Assembly (NCBI GenBank): GCA_030180075.1
Contig: JASNJN010000079.1
Span: 1-24,318 of the forward strand
Direction: 5' to 3'
Length of the DNA stretch: 24,318 nt
Source of the DNA: Mikrocytos mackini
Taxonomy: Eukaryota > Endomyxa > Ascetosporea > Mikrocytida > Mikrocytiidae
The number at the start of each line of letters is the position of its first letter. Position 1 is the first letter of the stretch. The position numbers and the translations under genes are program-made. Shown piece by piece: positions 16,087 through 24,287 of this stretch. The notes beneath the pieces are model-generated. The model had not been told where the DNA came from. It ran no database searches and saw only the letters and a list, made by a program, of their open reading frames with translations.

Positions 16087-17160
16087 TATAATAATATAGG
16101 AGCCGGAATATTAATAGCCAACAAAACCATAGTCCACCATGACTTGAGCAATAAACTATCGCTCCAAGATACAGGGAAGAGAGTCGCTAGAAATTCTAAA
16201 GATTTCAAACTAATCTTGGACCAGAGAGTAGTTTTAGGTGACGGACCAAATAAGACGGTGCAGCTCCCGAATATTACTTGCATTAACAGAGTCAAAAAAC
16301 GCATAACGATCACTTAGATCGAGTGTTGGTGGAAGACTTAGCACACTGCAAAGAAGAGAAAGTCAAGAAGCACAAAAAATCGGCCACTATTCTAACTAAG
16401 CGGCACAGAGGGCAAATAGTTGGTTGCAGAGCTGTAGTAATTGGATAATTAGGAGCAGTATCTAATATCACTCATAAGAACTTTTACAAGTTACGAACGA
16501 TTATACTCATTAGAAAAGATACAACGCTACCAAGAAAGCCCGCAGATGACTTGTAAGGCAAACTTCCGAATGTGACCATCAAAGGATCACTGCAGATATA
16601 CAGATGAGTTGTTTTGTATCAAAATGAGTCCTCTCAAAATTTTTTACCGTTTTTATATGGCATAGTTATTTTCATAAATTCAATCTTGGACGTTAAAACT
16701 CCAACATTCCATACCAATGACACAATAAATTTAATTCTGTAAAAGACCGGAAATAAAATAAGCAAAATATTCATGATAAATTCTAATTTGAAAAAGAACC
16801 CAAAAATTTTTAAGGACTCATTTTGATACAAAACAACTCAGATGGTTCATCTCCGAAGGAGAAACACCAAGATGGGAGAAAAGGGACAGAGCGCCAGCCG
16901 TATATACAGACGCGCTCAAGAAACTCACAGTGAGTAGGAAGGCTAAGCCCTCCATGCGCCAAGCACCTGAAGTGGGCGGTACGAACACAGCGAGTGCTGA
17001 CGTGAGCTGGACAAGACTGCTAGGTATGAATAGCATGCCCAACATCTTATTCTCCGAAGAACCTCTGAAAGTATGGAGAGAGCAAAGGCGTTGGCTGTAG
17101 CGAGGTCGTAAACAAGGACCAGATTGGGACAAAGATTTAGCGTTGAGGAGTACAATTTAA
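16087..17160 (+). pseudogene. non-LTR retrotransposon, 3' fragment (copy B), MITE-interrupted
   Basis: Decayed coding sequence on the plus strand from the same retroelement family as copy A. Matching pieces include VHHDLSNKLSLQDTGKR near the start, GDGPNKTVQL, then after a frameshift near 16316 EDLAHCKEEKVKKHKK, AVVIG-stop-LGAVSN, and VTIKGSLQIYRWF (copy A has VNLKGSLNIYRWF). There are at least three in-frame stops plus the frameshift, so it cannot make protein. A 232-bp MITE splits the IYRWF codons; joining the flanks at the target site puts both sides in the same frame. The region after the MITE encodes a basic tail that ends at TAA 17158-17160. Confidence 0.75.
16601..16844. mobile_element. 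232-bp MITE with 26-bp perfect TIRs inside retroelement copy B
   Basis: The terminal inverted repeats are perfect over 26 bp: 16607-16632 (begins AGTTGTTTTGTATCAAAA) and 16813-16838. They are flanked by the direct repeat CAGATG (16601-16606 and 16839-16844), a 6-bp target duplication. The AT-rich interior has no coding capacity. Superfamily is unclear because a 6-bp duplication is not diagnostic; boundary slippage would give a 4-bp AGAT instead. TIR identity implies it is younger than the surrounding retroelement copy. Confidence 0.88.
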
Positions 17161-18165
17161 TTGAGTAAGTTACAGGTGAAGACGAGGGAAATGGGTAATT
17201 AATTATTTAATTAGTTTCTCTTTATAAAAAGAGTCAGAATATTAAAAGTTAATTTGATATTAACTCCAATCAACAATGCAGAACAAAATGACCAAGTATC
17301 AAGGGCTAGATAAATATATTCGGCAATTTGAATTTGTTTTGTAATCCAATGGGTAGAATATAAGTGTTTCTGAGAAATAAAATCTTTTATACTTTTCTCG
17401 GACAAGGTATGTATCCTTTTGTTGAGAAAGAACAATAAACATTTAATTCCGGGGTTGGGAAAAGTTGAACGAAAAATGGTCGAGAATAATGGCGTTTGAA
17501 GAATTTATAAAACTCTTATATAAAATGTATAGTTGAAGGGAGATAGCATTAGTTTCGCATTATACTCGAGTACTTTTGTTCTGTCAATACATATTCATAC
17601 TTATGTTGTGAGTTGAAGTGACTAACAAAATCAGAAAAGCTACCTTCATGGAGTTTTATCTGTTTCAGGAATACAGCAGGCGCGATACACAGTTTGGCCG
17701 GCTTTGGGAAAACCCAGGTTTATCTTTGAGGTCACCATTTCTTTGGTTGTGTATTTCGTTTGGAAATTTTTAAATAAAAACTAACAAAACTATTTATGTC
17801 AACCTTATGGTAAGTGTTTGCCTTTATATTTGGGCATTTTCCGAAACATTTGCTGTTCAACTTATCATTAATTTTAGGTTTTGATTAAACATTTCAATTC
17901 AAAACTATTAACATAAACAAAAAACAAATGAGTATATAATTTAAATGGATTCGAATGGATATTGTTAAAAATGATTTCAAATAATGGAAAATTATTAAAG
18001 ATTAAAATAGGTATTGATATATTTATGATATGTTTAAAAAGTCAAATAATTTTTAATGACCAATGAAATATAATCTTCTTGTATTAATAGACTATCAAGC
18101 GTAATCAAAATAAATTAGCTAATTCAAATTCAAACGCTCAGTATGAATTACTAAATAACCAAGTA
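17161..18165. other. 1-kb gene-free stretch
   Basis: Mostly AT-rich with no recognised feature. A less AT-rich patch at about 17641-17770 has a 41-codon frame (MEFYLFQEYSRR...) but no known domain; it may be an old repeat fragment. Confidence 0.35.
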
Positions 18166-18533
18166 TTTTAAATCAGACATGAGAATTTTGGGTGTTTTCC
18201 CTACCCGACCCGACCCGATTCGGGTCGGGTCGGGCTCGGGTAGAAAATATAAATTTTTTGGTAGTAATTTATCATGTAATTTAAAAAATTCTGTTTAAAT
18301 TTACCTCAAAATATGAGTGGATGTTCAAATTTTTTAGACCTAGGGCCCCAAATACTCCGTTGGGAATCTTTCCCACGTCTGCTTAATTGCTGGAACGTAT
18401 ATCTGAAGTTTATATTATATTATTTTCATTATTTTTATGTTTCACGATTTGTTGAGATTTTTAGCGATTTTAGGTCCTTCTTCCGCCCGAATCCGACCCG
18501 ATCGGGTCGGTTATTCTCATGTCTGTTTTAAAT
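18166..18533. mobile_element. hAT-type MITE 1 (352 bp) with TTTTAAAT target duplication
   Basis: The element at 18174-18525 starts CAGACATGAGAAT and ends with its exact complement (13-bp TIR). An exact 8-bp target duplication TTTTAAAT flanks it (18166-18173 and 18526-18533); 8 bp and CAG...CTG ends are hAT features. Just inside each end is a GC-rich palindrome: CCCGACCCGACCCGA/T/TCGGGTCGGGTCGGG at 18204-18234 and CCGACCCGATCGGGTCGG at 18493-18510. The interior is non-coding, so movement would depend on a transposase encoded elsewhere. The intact duplication and TIRs suggest recent insertion. Confidence 0.92.
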
Positions 18534-18764
18534 TATCTAGTAATTAAATCAAAAATAATTTTTAATTCATAATTTATGGGTAATATTATATTCTAATTTC
18601 ATAAATAAAATATCCAAATAAAAAATCTTTTATTATATATTTTAATCAATTGTCTACCAGAAAAGTAATTTTACTTTATTTTACATAGTAAATTTAACCG
18701 GATATAATTGTCCGACTTCTGGGGTAGTTTTCTGTAGATTGGAAGGTGTTCGTAGAGGGAACAA

Positions 18765-19137
18765 GTAATAACCAGAGATGAGAACTCTGGGCTTTTTGCT
18801 TTCCAATCTGTCCGTTGTGTGCTTCGGTCGGACCGGATCTGAAAAATTCATCCAGTTTTCTTAATGGAATTCTAAAAATGACTATTAAAAACCAATAAAA
18901 TCGGAGAAATATTGTGATTTTTTGACTATTAAACCACCATTTTTCACAACTATGGTAAAATAATATAAATATCAGATTCGTTAGTAAATAGAAAATTGTA
19001 TAAATTCCGTGGAAAATGATGACCTGGATATTTTTATAGTTGGCATATCGATTAGAATTTTTAAAAATTTGGATGATTTTCTTCCGATTACGTCCGTTCG
19101 GATCGGATGGACGGAAATCGACACCTCTGGTAATAAC
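18765..19137. mobile_element. hAT-type MITE 2 (357 bp) with GTAATAAC target duplication
   Basis: Element 18773-19129, flanked by the exact 8-bp duplication GTAATAAC (18765-18772 and 19130-19137). Left end CAGAGATGAGAA, right end (complement) CAGAGGTGTCGA. The ends are related to MITE 1 but clearly different. Subterminal GC-rich sites differ too: CGGTCGGACCGG near 18825-18836 and CCGTTCGGATCGGATGGACGG near 19093-19113. Non-coding; the frame seen across it on the minus strand is not a gene. Confidence 0.9.
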
Positions 19138-19765
19138 CACTTTACGACTATAATAGGTTTGGGGTCAACCCCTTACTGTTGTTTAAGTTGTGTTTGTATA
19201 TCATGGGTTGTTGTTTGTAGCAAAAGGAGTATAATGCAATCAATTAGTCAGAAAGGATGATTTAATTCAACATGACTTAATTCATGATTACATAATGAAG
19301 ATACTAAAATATAAATCAATATTATATTTAAAAAGATGAATATAAATCATAATTCATTTCGTTGAGGGTCAACTTATATGACCAAGTATAATGATAACAA
19401 GACTCAGAACATTCATAAATACCGAGATCAATCAATCACAATCTACTATGTTCCTGTACACGAATGTGATCCTAAAAGGTACGTCTTCACATGGTCATAT
19501 CAAGTATACTAAATTTCGGATAAATGTTAATAAATATATTTTAGTTAACCAGCCAACATTCATAGAAAGCTTATATCGTAACAATAGTTTTCCCAAACAT
19601 TGATTTTAATTATTACAATCATAAATTAAAATATAATAAAACTAAACACTATGTTTCATTTAAATGTAGGGATCTCCTATGATAAATCGTTGTTTCAAAT
19701 TTATTTAATTTGGTGTACAAATTAACAATTAAAAATAAACAATCAAATTTATATTTCCTATTTAA
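19138..19765. other. 628-bp AT-rich gene-free stretch
   Basis: No gene or repeat recognised between MITE 2 and histone H4. A 70-codon frame at 19391-19603 has no recognisable domain. Confidence 0.35.
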
Positions 19766-20098
19766 TTATTTGTTTGACCCGTAACCGTACAACATTAATC
19801 CACACCTTCTAAGAGCGTATATAACGTCAATACAAACCACTGTCTTTCTTCCTGAGTGCTCTGTGTAAATACAACATTTCTTGACGATGTTTTTTACCCA
19901 ATTGTGTATCAAAGTTGTTAATTTATCATATACTTGGTTTGACACTCTTGTTGATCCAGCTCTCCTACAAAGTCTCCTGAGTCCGGGCTTACTCATAGCA
20001 GGTTTGGTCGCTCCACCAATTCTTTTCAATCTTTTTGCTCCGGTCTTTCCCAATCCTTTTCCTGTTTTACCGCGTCCAGTTCCTGTTATTGGTGCCAT
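19766..20098 (-). CDS. histone H4
   Basis: 110-residue core histone H4, which pairs with H3 in the nucleosome. The tail keeps the acetylated lysines in GRGKTGKGLGKTGAKR (Lys 11, 14, 18, 22, equal to K5, K8, K12, K16). It is diverged: five extra N-terminal residues (MAPITG before TGRGK), K20 equivalent replaced by Arg26 in KRLKRIGG, and the near-invariant segment LRDNIQGITKPA changed to GGATKPAMSKPG. The fold ends YTEHSGRKTVVCIDVIYAL and LYGYG, as in normal H4. Divergently transcribed from H3 with a 474-bp shared upstream region. It may be the only H4 or a variant copy; the window cannot tell. Confidence 0.95.
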   Translation of the reverse strand: MAPITGTGRGKTGKGLGKTGAKRLKRIGGATKPAMSKPGLRRLCRRAGSTRVSNQVYDKLTTLIHNWVKNIVKKCCIYTEHSGRKTVVCIDVIYALRRCGLMLYGYGSNK

Positions 20099-20572
20099 TT
20101 TGTTTTGTTATTTATTGTTAATGATTTTGTAAAGTCTAGATAACTTATAATCTGAACTCAGGAATGAATGTATAGGAGTTATATTTTTGTATATAAAATC
20201 TAGAATTTTCTATTATAAGTGTATATAAAAAGTTTTCAGTATTCCAATGATTGGCCGGCGCATATTATATTCACGGTGCGTATTATGGTTAGCCCTGTGT
20301 GGTACGTATTCAAACATGCGGTAGTATCCCCTATTCAATGTTTATACTGAATGTTGTCTATTTGCTCTTAAATATAAATACCAATGTTTAAATAGTCTAT
20401 GTTTACCCAACTTGCCAACACAATACGTATTGATCGTTCTAAATAAAAATATTATTTCATACAAGTCTTAAATAAATTTCATATTTTAATTTTATATAAA
20501 ACATCTACTATATAATCATTTTGCCTTTAAACTTTTTACATACATTTCTAAAATCTATAAAAATAAAACAAA
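20099..20572. promoter_or_regulatory. divergent H4/H3 promoter region
   Basis: 474 bp between the two start codons. It contains a mirrored CCAAT pair CCAATGATTGG at 20244-20254, next to a GC-rich GGCCGGCG, then GCGCATATTATA at 20258-20269. A TATATAAAA-type sequence lies near 20493 on the H3 side. Shared promoters between H3 and H4 are common in fungi. Which of these sites work is inference. Confidence 0.5.
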
Positions 20573-20992
20573 ATGGCAAGAACCAAACAGACCGCAAGAA
20601 AATCAACTGGAGGGAAGGCTCCAAGGAAACAACTCGCAACGAAGGTCGCAAGAAAATCTGCTCCTGCTACAGGAGGAGTGAAGAAGCCCCACAGATTTAA
20701 ACCAGGAACAGTTGCTCTGAGAGAAGTCAGAAGATACCAGAAGACAACCGAGTGTCTCACCAGAAAACTTCCTTTCCAGAGACTGGTCAGAGATTGTGCT
20801 CACATGTTCAAGTCTGAGTTGAGATTCCAGAAAGTCGCCCTTGAATGTCTACAGACCGCCATGGAGCTGTGGGTTTCGACTGTATTAGATGACACCCAAT
20901 GCTACTGTATACACGCAAAGAGAGTAACTCTTCAGGCAAAGGACATTGATTTGGCTATAAAGATAATCGGAAGACACACCAACACAGTATAA
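20573..20992 (+). CDS. histone H3
   Basis: 139-residue core histone H3. The first 59 residues are almost identical to textbook H3, including K4, K9, S10, K14, K18, K23, K27, S28 and K36 ([18 protein letters not shown]...). After [11 protein letters not shown] the fold diverges strongly: [18 protein letters not shown] replaces the usual alpha-2 sequence, though K79 (FKSELRFQ) and IHAKRVT are kept. The C-terminus ends IIGRHTNTV, three residues longer and without the RRIRGERA end. Not CENP-A: the tail is canonical and loop 1 is not extended. A single exon, divergent from H4 and convergent with H2A. Confidence 0.96.
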   Translation: MARTKQTARKSTGGKAPRKQLATKVARKSAPATGGVKKPHRFKPGTVALREVRRYQKTTECLTRKLPFQRLVRDCAHMFKSELRFQKVALECLQTAMELWVSTVLDDTQCYCIHAKRVTLQAKDIDLAIKIIGRHTNTV

Positions 20993-21386
20993 ATAAGTTA
21001 GTATTTGTCAAGGTAGTCTAAATTTATAATATAATTAAGCTAGTACAATAATAAAATAACGGGTTTCTTTAAAGCTAATTGGAAGTAAAACAGAAAGCTT
21101 TTAAAAATAGTGACGGTGCCATTTAATCTGTTTTATTTATTAAAGAATAAATCCAACATGTAGAATGACTAGCTACGTGATATTAATTTATACAACAGCC
21201 GAAAAAAAACATTTATTTTAGAAGGACAACCCATAATCCTTAAACAAATATGAATTTAATAGAAAACAAAGCTTTACTTACACAAACATTCTGTAAGAAC
21301 CTGCCCAACTCATTCGGGCACTTTGTTTTTTAAATTAATACATGTTTGAGTTATAAATGTAGTATTCAATACATCATTAAAGATAT
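20993..21386. other. 394-bp spacer between convergent H3 and H2A
   Basis: AT-rich with no reading frame. I see no animal-type histone 3' stem-loop (GGCTCTTTTCAGAGCC type) after either gene, so these mRNAs are probably polyadenylated. Confidence 0.45.
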
Positions 21387-21785
21387 TTACTCCTTCTTTT
21401 GTGTTTTTGACGCTTTCTTTGATATTGGTAATGCATTATCCGTTTGGAAACCTGCATTTCTAATGGCAGATCCACTCTTCATGAAAAGAGCTCTCAGCTC
21501 AGTATCTGTTTTTATTCCTAAGTAAAGGTGTCTGTTGCTTATCGTATTCTTCTTCGCCTCTTGTGTCTTCATTGAAGATACTTCCAATATTTCACCGCAT
21601 ATGTACTCTATGGCGCCAGTAAGGAACACCATGGCACTCTTTCCACATCTCCCACTTACTCTTTGCTTTCTGATGAATTTCATTGTTCTTGGAACTGAAA
21701 GTGTAAGTCCGGCTTTTTCTGATAATCCTGATTTGGCTTCAGAGCCTGTTTTTCCACGTGATGCTTTGCCTTTTCCAATTACCAT
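21387..21785 (-). CDS. histone H2A
   Basis: 132-residue H2A. The fold is recognised by AGLTLSVPRTMKFIRK, IEYICGEILEV and NRHLYLGIKTDTELRALF. Acidic-patch residues E56, E61, E64, D90 and E92 are retained, but E91 is Thr (IKTDTEL). The usual RVGAGAPVYLAAVLEYL is replaced by GRCGKSAMVFLTGAIEYI. The C-terminus ends SKTQKKE, without an SQ(E/D) phosphorylation motif, so it is not an H2A.X type at its end. Divergent from H2B (513 bp between starts). A standard H2A role in the nucleosome is expected. Confidence 0.93.
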   Translation of the reverse strand: MVIGKGKASRGKTGSEAKSGLSEKAGLTLSVPRTMKFIRKQRVSGRCGKSAMVFLTGAIEYICGEILEVSSMKTQEAKKNTISNRHLYLGIKTDTELRALFMKSGSAIRNAGFQTDNALPISKKASKTQKKE

Positions 21786-22298
21786 TTTTATAGTTGTTGT
21801 TTGTTGTAGAAATATGATGAATAACTGAAGTCAGATATGTTTATAATAGAAGTTTGTTTTCCTGATAATATCGAAAATTTTCAAATACAAAATTGCTAAT
21901 AAAATTTTTATTCATGTTGTATAATATTTTTGAAAACAGATACGATATGGACCGAGAAATCATATGGTAGTTTGATGTAGTTGGATTAAGTAGTTGCGCA
22001 TGCTATAGGTAATATTACACTTTGTACAGCAAGTGCAAATTTAAAGAATCTAAAGCTATAACCGATTTAACAGATGTTTTTACTGATGCAATTAAACAAA
22101 TGGTTAATAAATCNTACCATTTGGTACAAGTTTCAAAATTTTTATCAAGTCGTTTATAATTTTTTATTAGGAATTTTATATTTGAAANTCTCTGGTTTAT
22201 TTTTTTGTTTTGCACTAAAAAATTTTTCTAGGTATGTATTTAAACTCTTATACAATCACAAACACGCTCTCACTACATTTCTATACAGTAACATTACA
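21786..22298. promoter_or_regulatory. divergent H2A/H2B promoter region
   Basis: 513-bp shared upstream region with two unresolved bases (22114 and 22188). It contains GCGCATGCTATA at 21996-22007, matching 10 of 12 bases with a site in the H4/H3 promoter. No clear CCAAT pair is seen. An in-frame extension of H2B into this region (from 22074) crosses the unresolved bases and is not histone-like. Confidence 0.45.
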
Positions 22299-22646
22299 AT
22301 GGTAGACAATAAAACACAAACATCTTCGAAAAGTCTTGACCAAACAAAGAGGAGAAAGAAGAGTGCCTCACTCGAAATGGGCGTCTACATTGCTCGATTA
22401 CACAAAAAGACAGACAACAAGACAAGGCTAAGCATGAAATCCCTGGTAACCATAAACGAGATGGTGTTAGGGTTCTTGAGAGATCTATCCAGGGTAATGA
22501 GAGAGTTGAAACAAAAGACCAAAACAACAACGATTACTATAAACGATGTGAAAGCTGCTATAAGATTAATAGCTGGTGATGGAGAATTATCAAAACATTG
22601 TATAATGGAAGGGAGCAAAGCAGTTATGAAATTCGAGAAGAAATAA
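22299..22646 (+). CDS. histone H2B
   Basis: 115-residue H2B from the ATG at 22299; residues before it in the same frame are AT-rich non-histone sequence. The tail is short (MVDNKTQTSSKSLDQTKRRK). The fold is recognised by MGVYIARLHKKT, LSMKSLVTINEMV, TTTITINDVKAAIRLI and the C-terminal GELSKHCIMEGSKAVMKF. Lys111 matches the Lys120 (yeast 123) ubiquitylation site, and the acidic-patch Glu residues in GEL and MEG are present. Strongly diverged elsewhere, for example YIARLHKK against the usual YIYKVLKQ. It forms the second divergent pair with H2A. Confidence 0.92.
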   Translation: MVDNKTQTSSKSLDQTKRRKKSASLEMGVYIARLHKKTDNKTRLSMKSLVTINEMVLGFLRDLSRVMRELKQKTKTTTITINDVKAAIRLIAGDGELSKHCIMEGSKAVMKFEKK

Positions 22647-23105
22647 ATAAGGCAAATGGATTTATTGAACTGTTTTATTCAAATGTTTTTTGTTTATTTA
22701 TAGCCGACTACCTCTAATTGTATATCACAAAACTCTGAGCTTGTATATCTGCTGTAGTATAAAGTTAACCTCAAAACAACATTAATTTTGTAGTTTTATT
22801 GGAGTGTCGAAGAATTTTGGTTTAATGATTTGGGCGAATCAGAAATGGAAATATTAGAAAATCACACAATTCAAAATATATAGAGGAATTCAAATGTTTA
22901 GAAAAGTGTTTTGATGTTTGCTTCGCAAAACTAATTTTCACACACAAACGTTATTTTAAGGTATTTTAAACTTTAATTGGTCTTTGTAAGACTTATTTAT
23001 AATATAACAAAACATATTGTGGTGGTTTTAGAAAGTTTTATATCGTTTCAAGCATGTTTACATTGATTTCATATTCCAAATTTTATTTTTCAGGAAACAA
23101 AACTT
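22647..23105. other. 459-bp spacer after H2B
   Basis: AT-rich with no gene recognised. It ends with CAAATTTTATTTTTCAG just before the zinc-finger ORF, containing an AAATTT box (about 23077) and a possible but unproven splice acceptor. Confidence 0.4.
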
Positions 23106-23855
23106 ATGGTATATTGTCCAATCTGTGGCGATCAATTTAAAAAATTAAAAGGGCTGCGTTTTCATAACGTGAAGATTCACGGGGTTAGTCAAACATCCAA
23201 GATCATAATGCAAGAGAACACAAATTCCGAACTATTCAAAATCAAACAAATGAACCAAGACAAACCCTCCAACAGTTCTGAACGATCACGGTGTAGGAGT
23301 GAAGTAGGTTCGCCTGTGAATACTGTAAAGAAACACAAACCTTCGATGTTCCAATGTGATGTTGGAAATGGTAATTCTCTTATAAGATCAACTCAATTAA
23401 AGGATTCTCACGACTATATAGTGACCAAATATCAAAATGACAAGACACTTTCAATACCAGTTCTTGAGACAATACGGAAGGGGATTTCAGAAAAAACAAC
23501 AGTATCTGATAAATTGAAATCTATTCCACGTCCAAACTGTGCACAATTTGATGTTATAGATACTAACAATTATGACCAATGTCTAGAAGTAGTACTCCAG
23601 GGGGCTTCTCCCGTTTCTGCACGTTCAATTTGTAAAAAGTCCAAAACTGTTGATAATATTGCTTATCAAAGTCGGGGAATACTTGACACACCTACTGAAA
23701 GGAAAAATTCCGACGTATATGCTTCGAAAGATGGTTTCTCAATGAATGCACATGAAAACAAAAATTCCGACTTTAATTTAGATAATAATAGGGCTCCCAA
23801 AAAGCAATTTTTCAAAATTGCATATGTTTACTATTACATCATTTTAACGCTCTAG
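23106..23855 (+). CDS. C2H2 zinc-finger protein
   Basis: 249 residues. A single C2H2 finger lies at the very N-terminus: Cys4, Cys7, His20, His25 in YCPICGDQFKKLKGLRFH and NVKIH, with normal spacing. The rest is rich in Ser, Asn and Lys with no recognised domain and is probably disordered. One finger could bind DNA, RNA or protein; the target is unknown. The final residues (FKIAYVYYYIILTL) are hydrophobic and unlike the rest, so the true 3' end may have been altered. A hAT-like repeat begins 10 bp after the stop. Base composition matches other genes here. Could be partial if an intron precedes it. Confidence 0.65.
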   Translation: MVYCPICGDQFKKLKGLRFHNVKIHGVSQTSKIIMQENTNSELFKIKQMNQDKPSNSSERSRCRSEVGSPVNTVKKHKPSMFQCDVGNGNSLIRSTQLKDSHDYIVTKYQNDKTLSIPVLETIRKGISEKTTVSDKLKSIPRPNCAQFDVIDTNNYDQCLEVVLQGASPVSARSICKKSKTVDNIAYQSRGILDTPTERKNSDVYASKDGFSMNAHENKNSDFNLDNNRAPKKQFFKIAYVYYYIILTL

Positions 23856-23864
23856 AACGATTTT

Positions 23865-24287
23865 CAGATCCCGTAGATAGAGTTTCCCCTCGACTCGGCT
23901 CGAGGCGAGTACTCGCTCCGAGTTGAGAAAAAATGCAACTCGAACTCGGCTCGAATTAGAGGTCGAGCTAAGTATGCAAAATATTCTGTACAAACTTGTA
24001 GATTTAACACTAAAATATAGCAACTGGTTACAACAAAATTTTGGTTAAAACAATAAAAAGCAGCAAAATTGTAATTTTGAATGATATTTTAGTAAAATTT
24101 CATATTTTTGGGATTTTTCGAATTTGCATTTTGACGGTTGTTTTATTTATTATCCTATTTTCTTTATTTTTACAATTTTATTTGGAAAATAACTCGCTCG
24201 AAATACTCGACTCGGTATAAAATCACAGACTCGAAACTCGAGTAATTTAACAACTCGGAACTCGTAGAACTATACCCGTAGAGCCTC
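23865..24287. mobile_element. hAT-like element with CTCG/CGAG subterminal repeats
   Basis: Both ends are rich in CTCGACTCGG-type repeats inside AT-rich DNA. The left part has the palindrome GCGAGTACTCGC (about 23903-23914) within a larger imperfect stem; the right part has ACTCGAAACTCGAG and AACTCGGAACTCG. The left end could be CAGATCCCGTAG (23865) and the right end, in complement, CCAGAGGCTCTACGGG, similar to the CCAGAG ends of MITE 2. Flanks ACGATTTT and GCGATATT are only a partial match for a target duplication, so the exact ends are unsure. Interior non-coding. Confidence 0.55.

Noticed and set aside
18694-19140. 148-codon minus-strand ORF
   Set aside because: It spans both ends of MITE 2 including the target duplications, so it is an accidental frame.
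20573-20992. H3 as a centromeric CENP-A variant
   Set aside because: The tail is canonical through residue 59 and loop 1 shows no CENP-A-like insertion.
22074-22298. N-terminal extension of H2B
   Set aside because: Crosses two unresolved bases, is AT-rich and unlike any H2B; the canonical start is at 22299.
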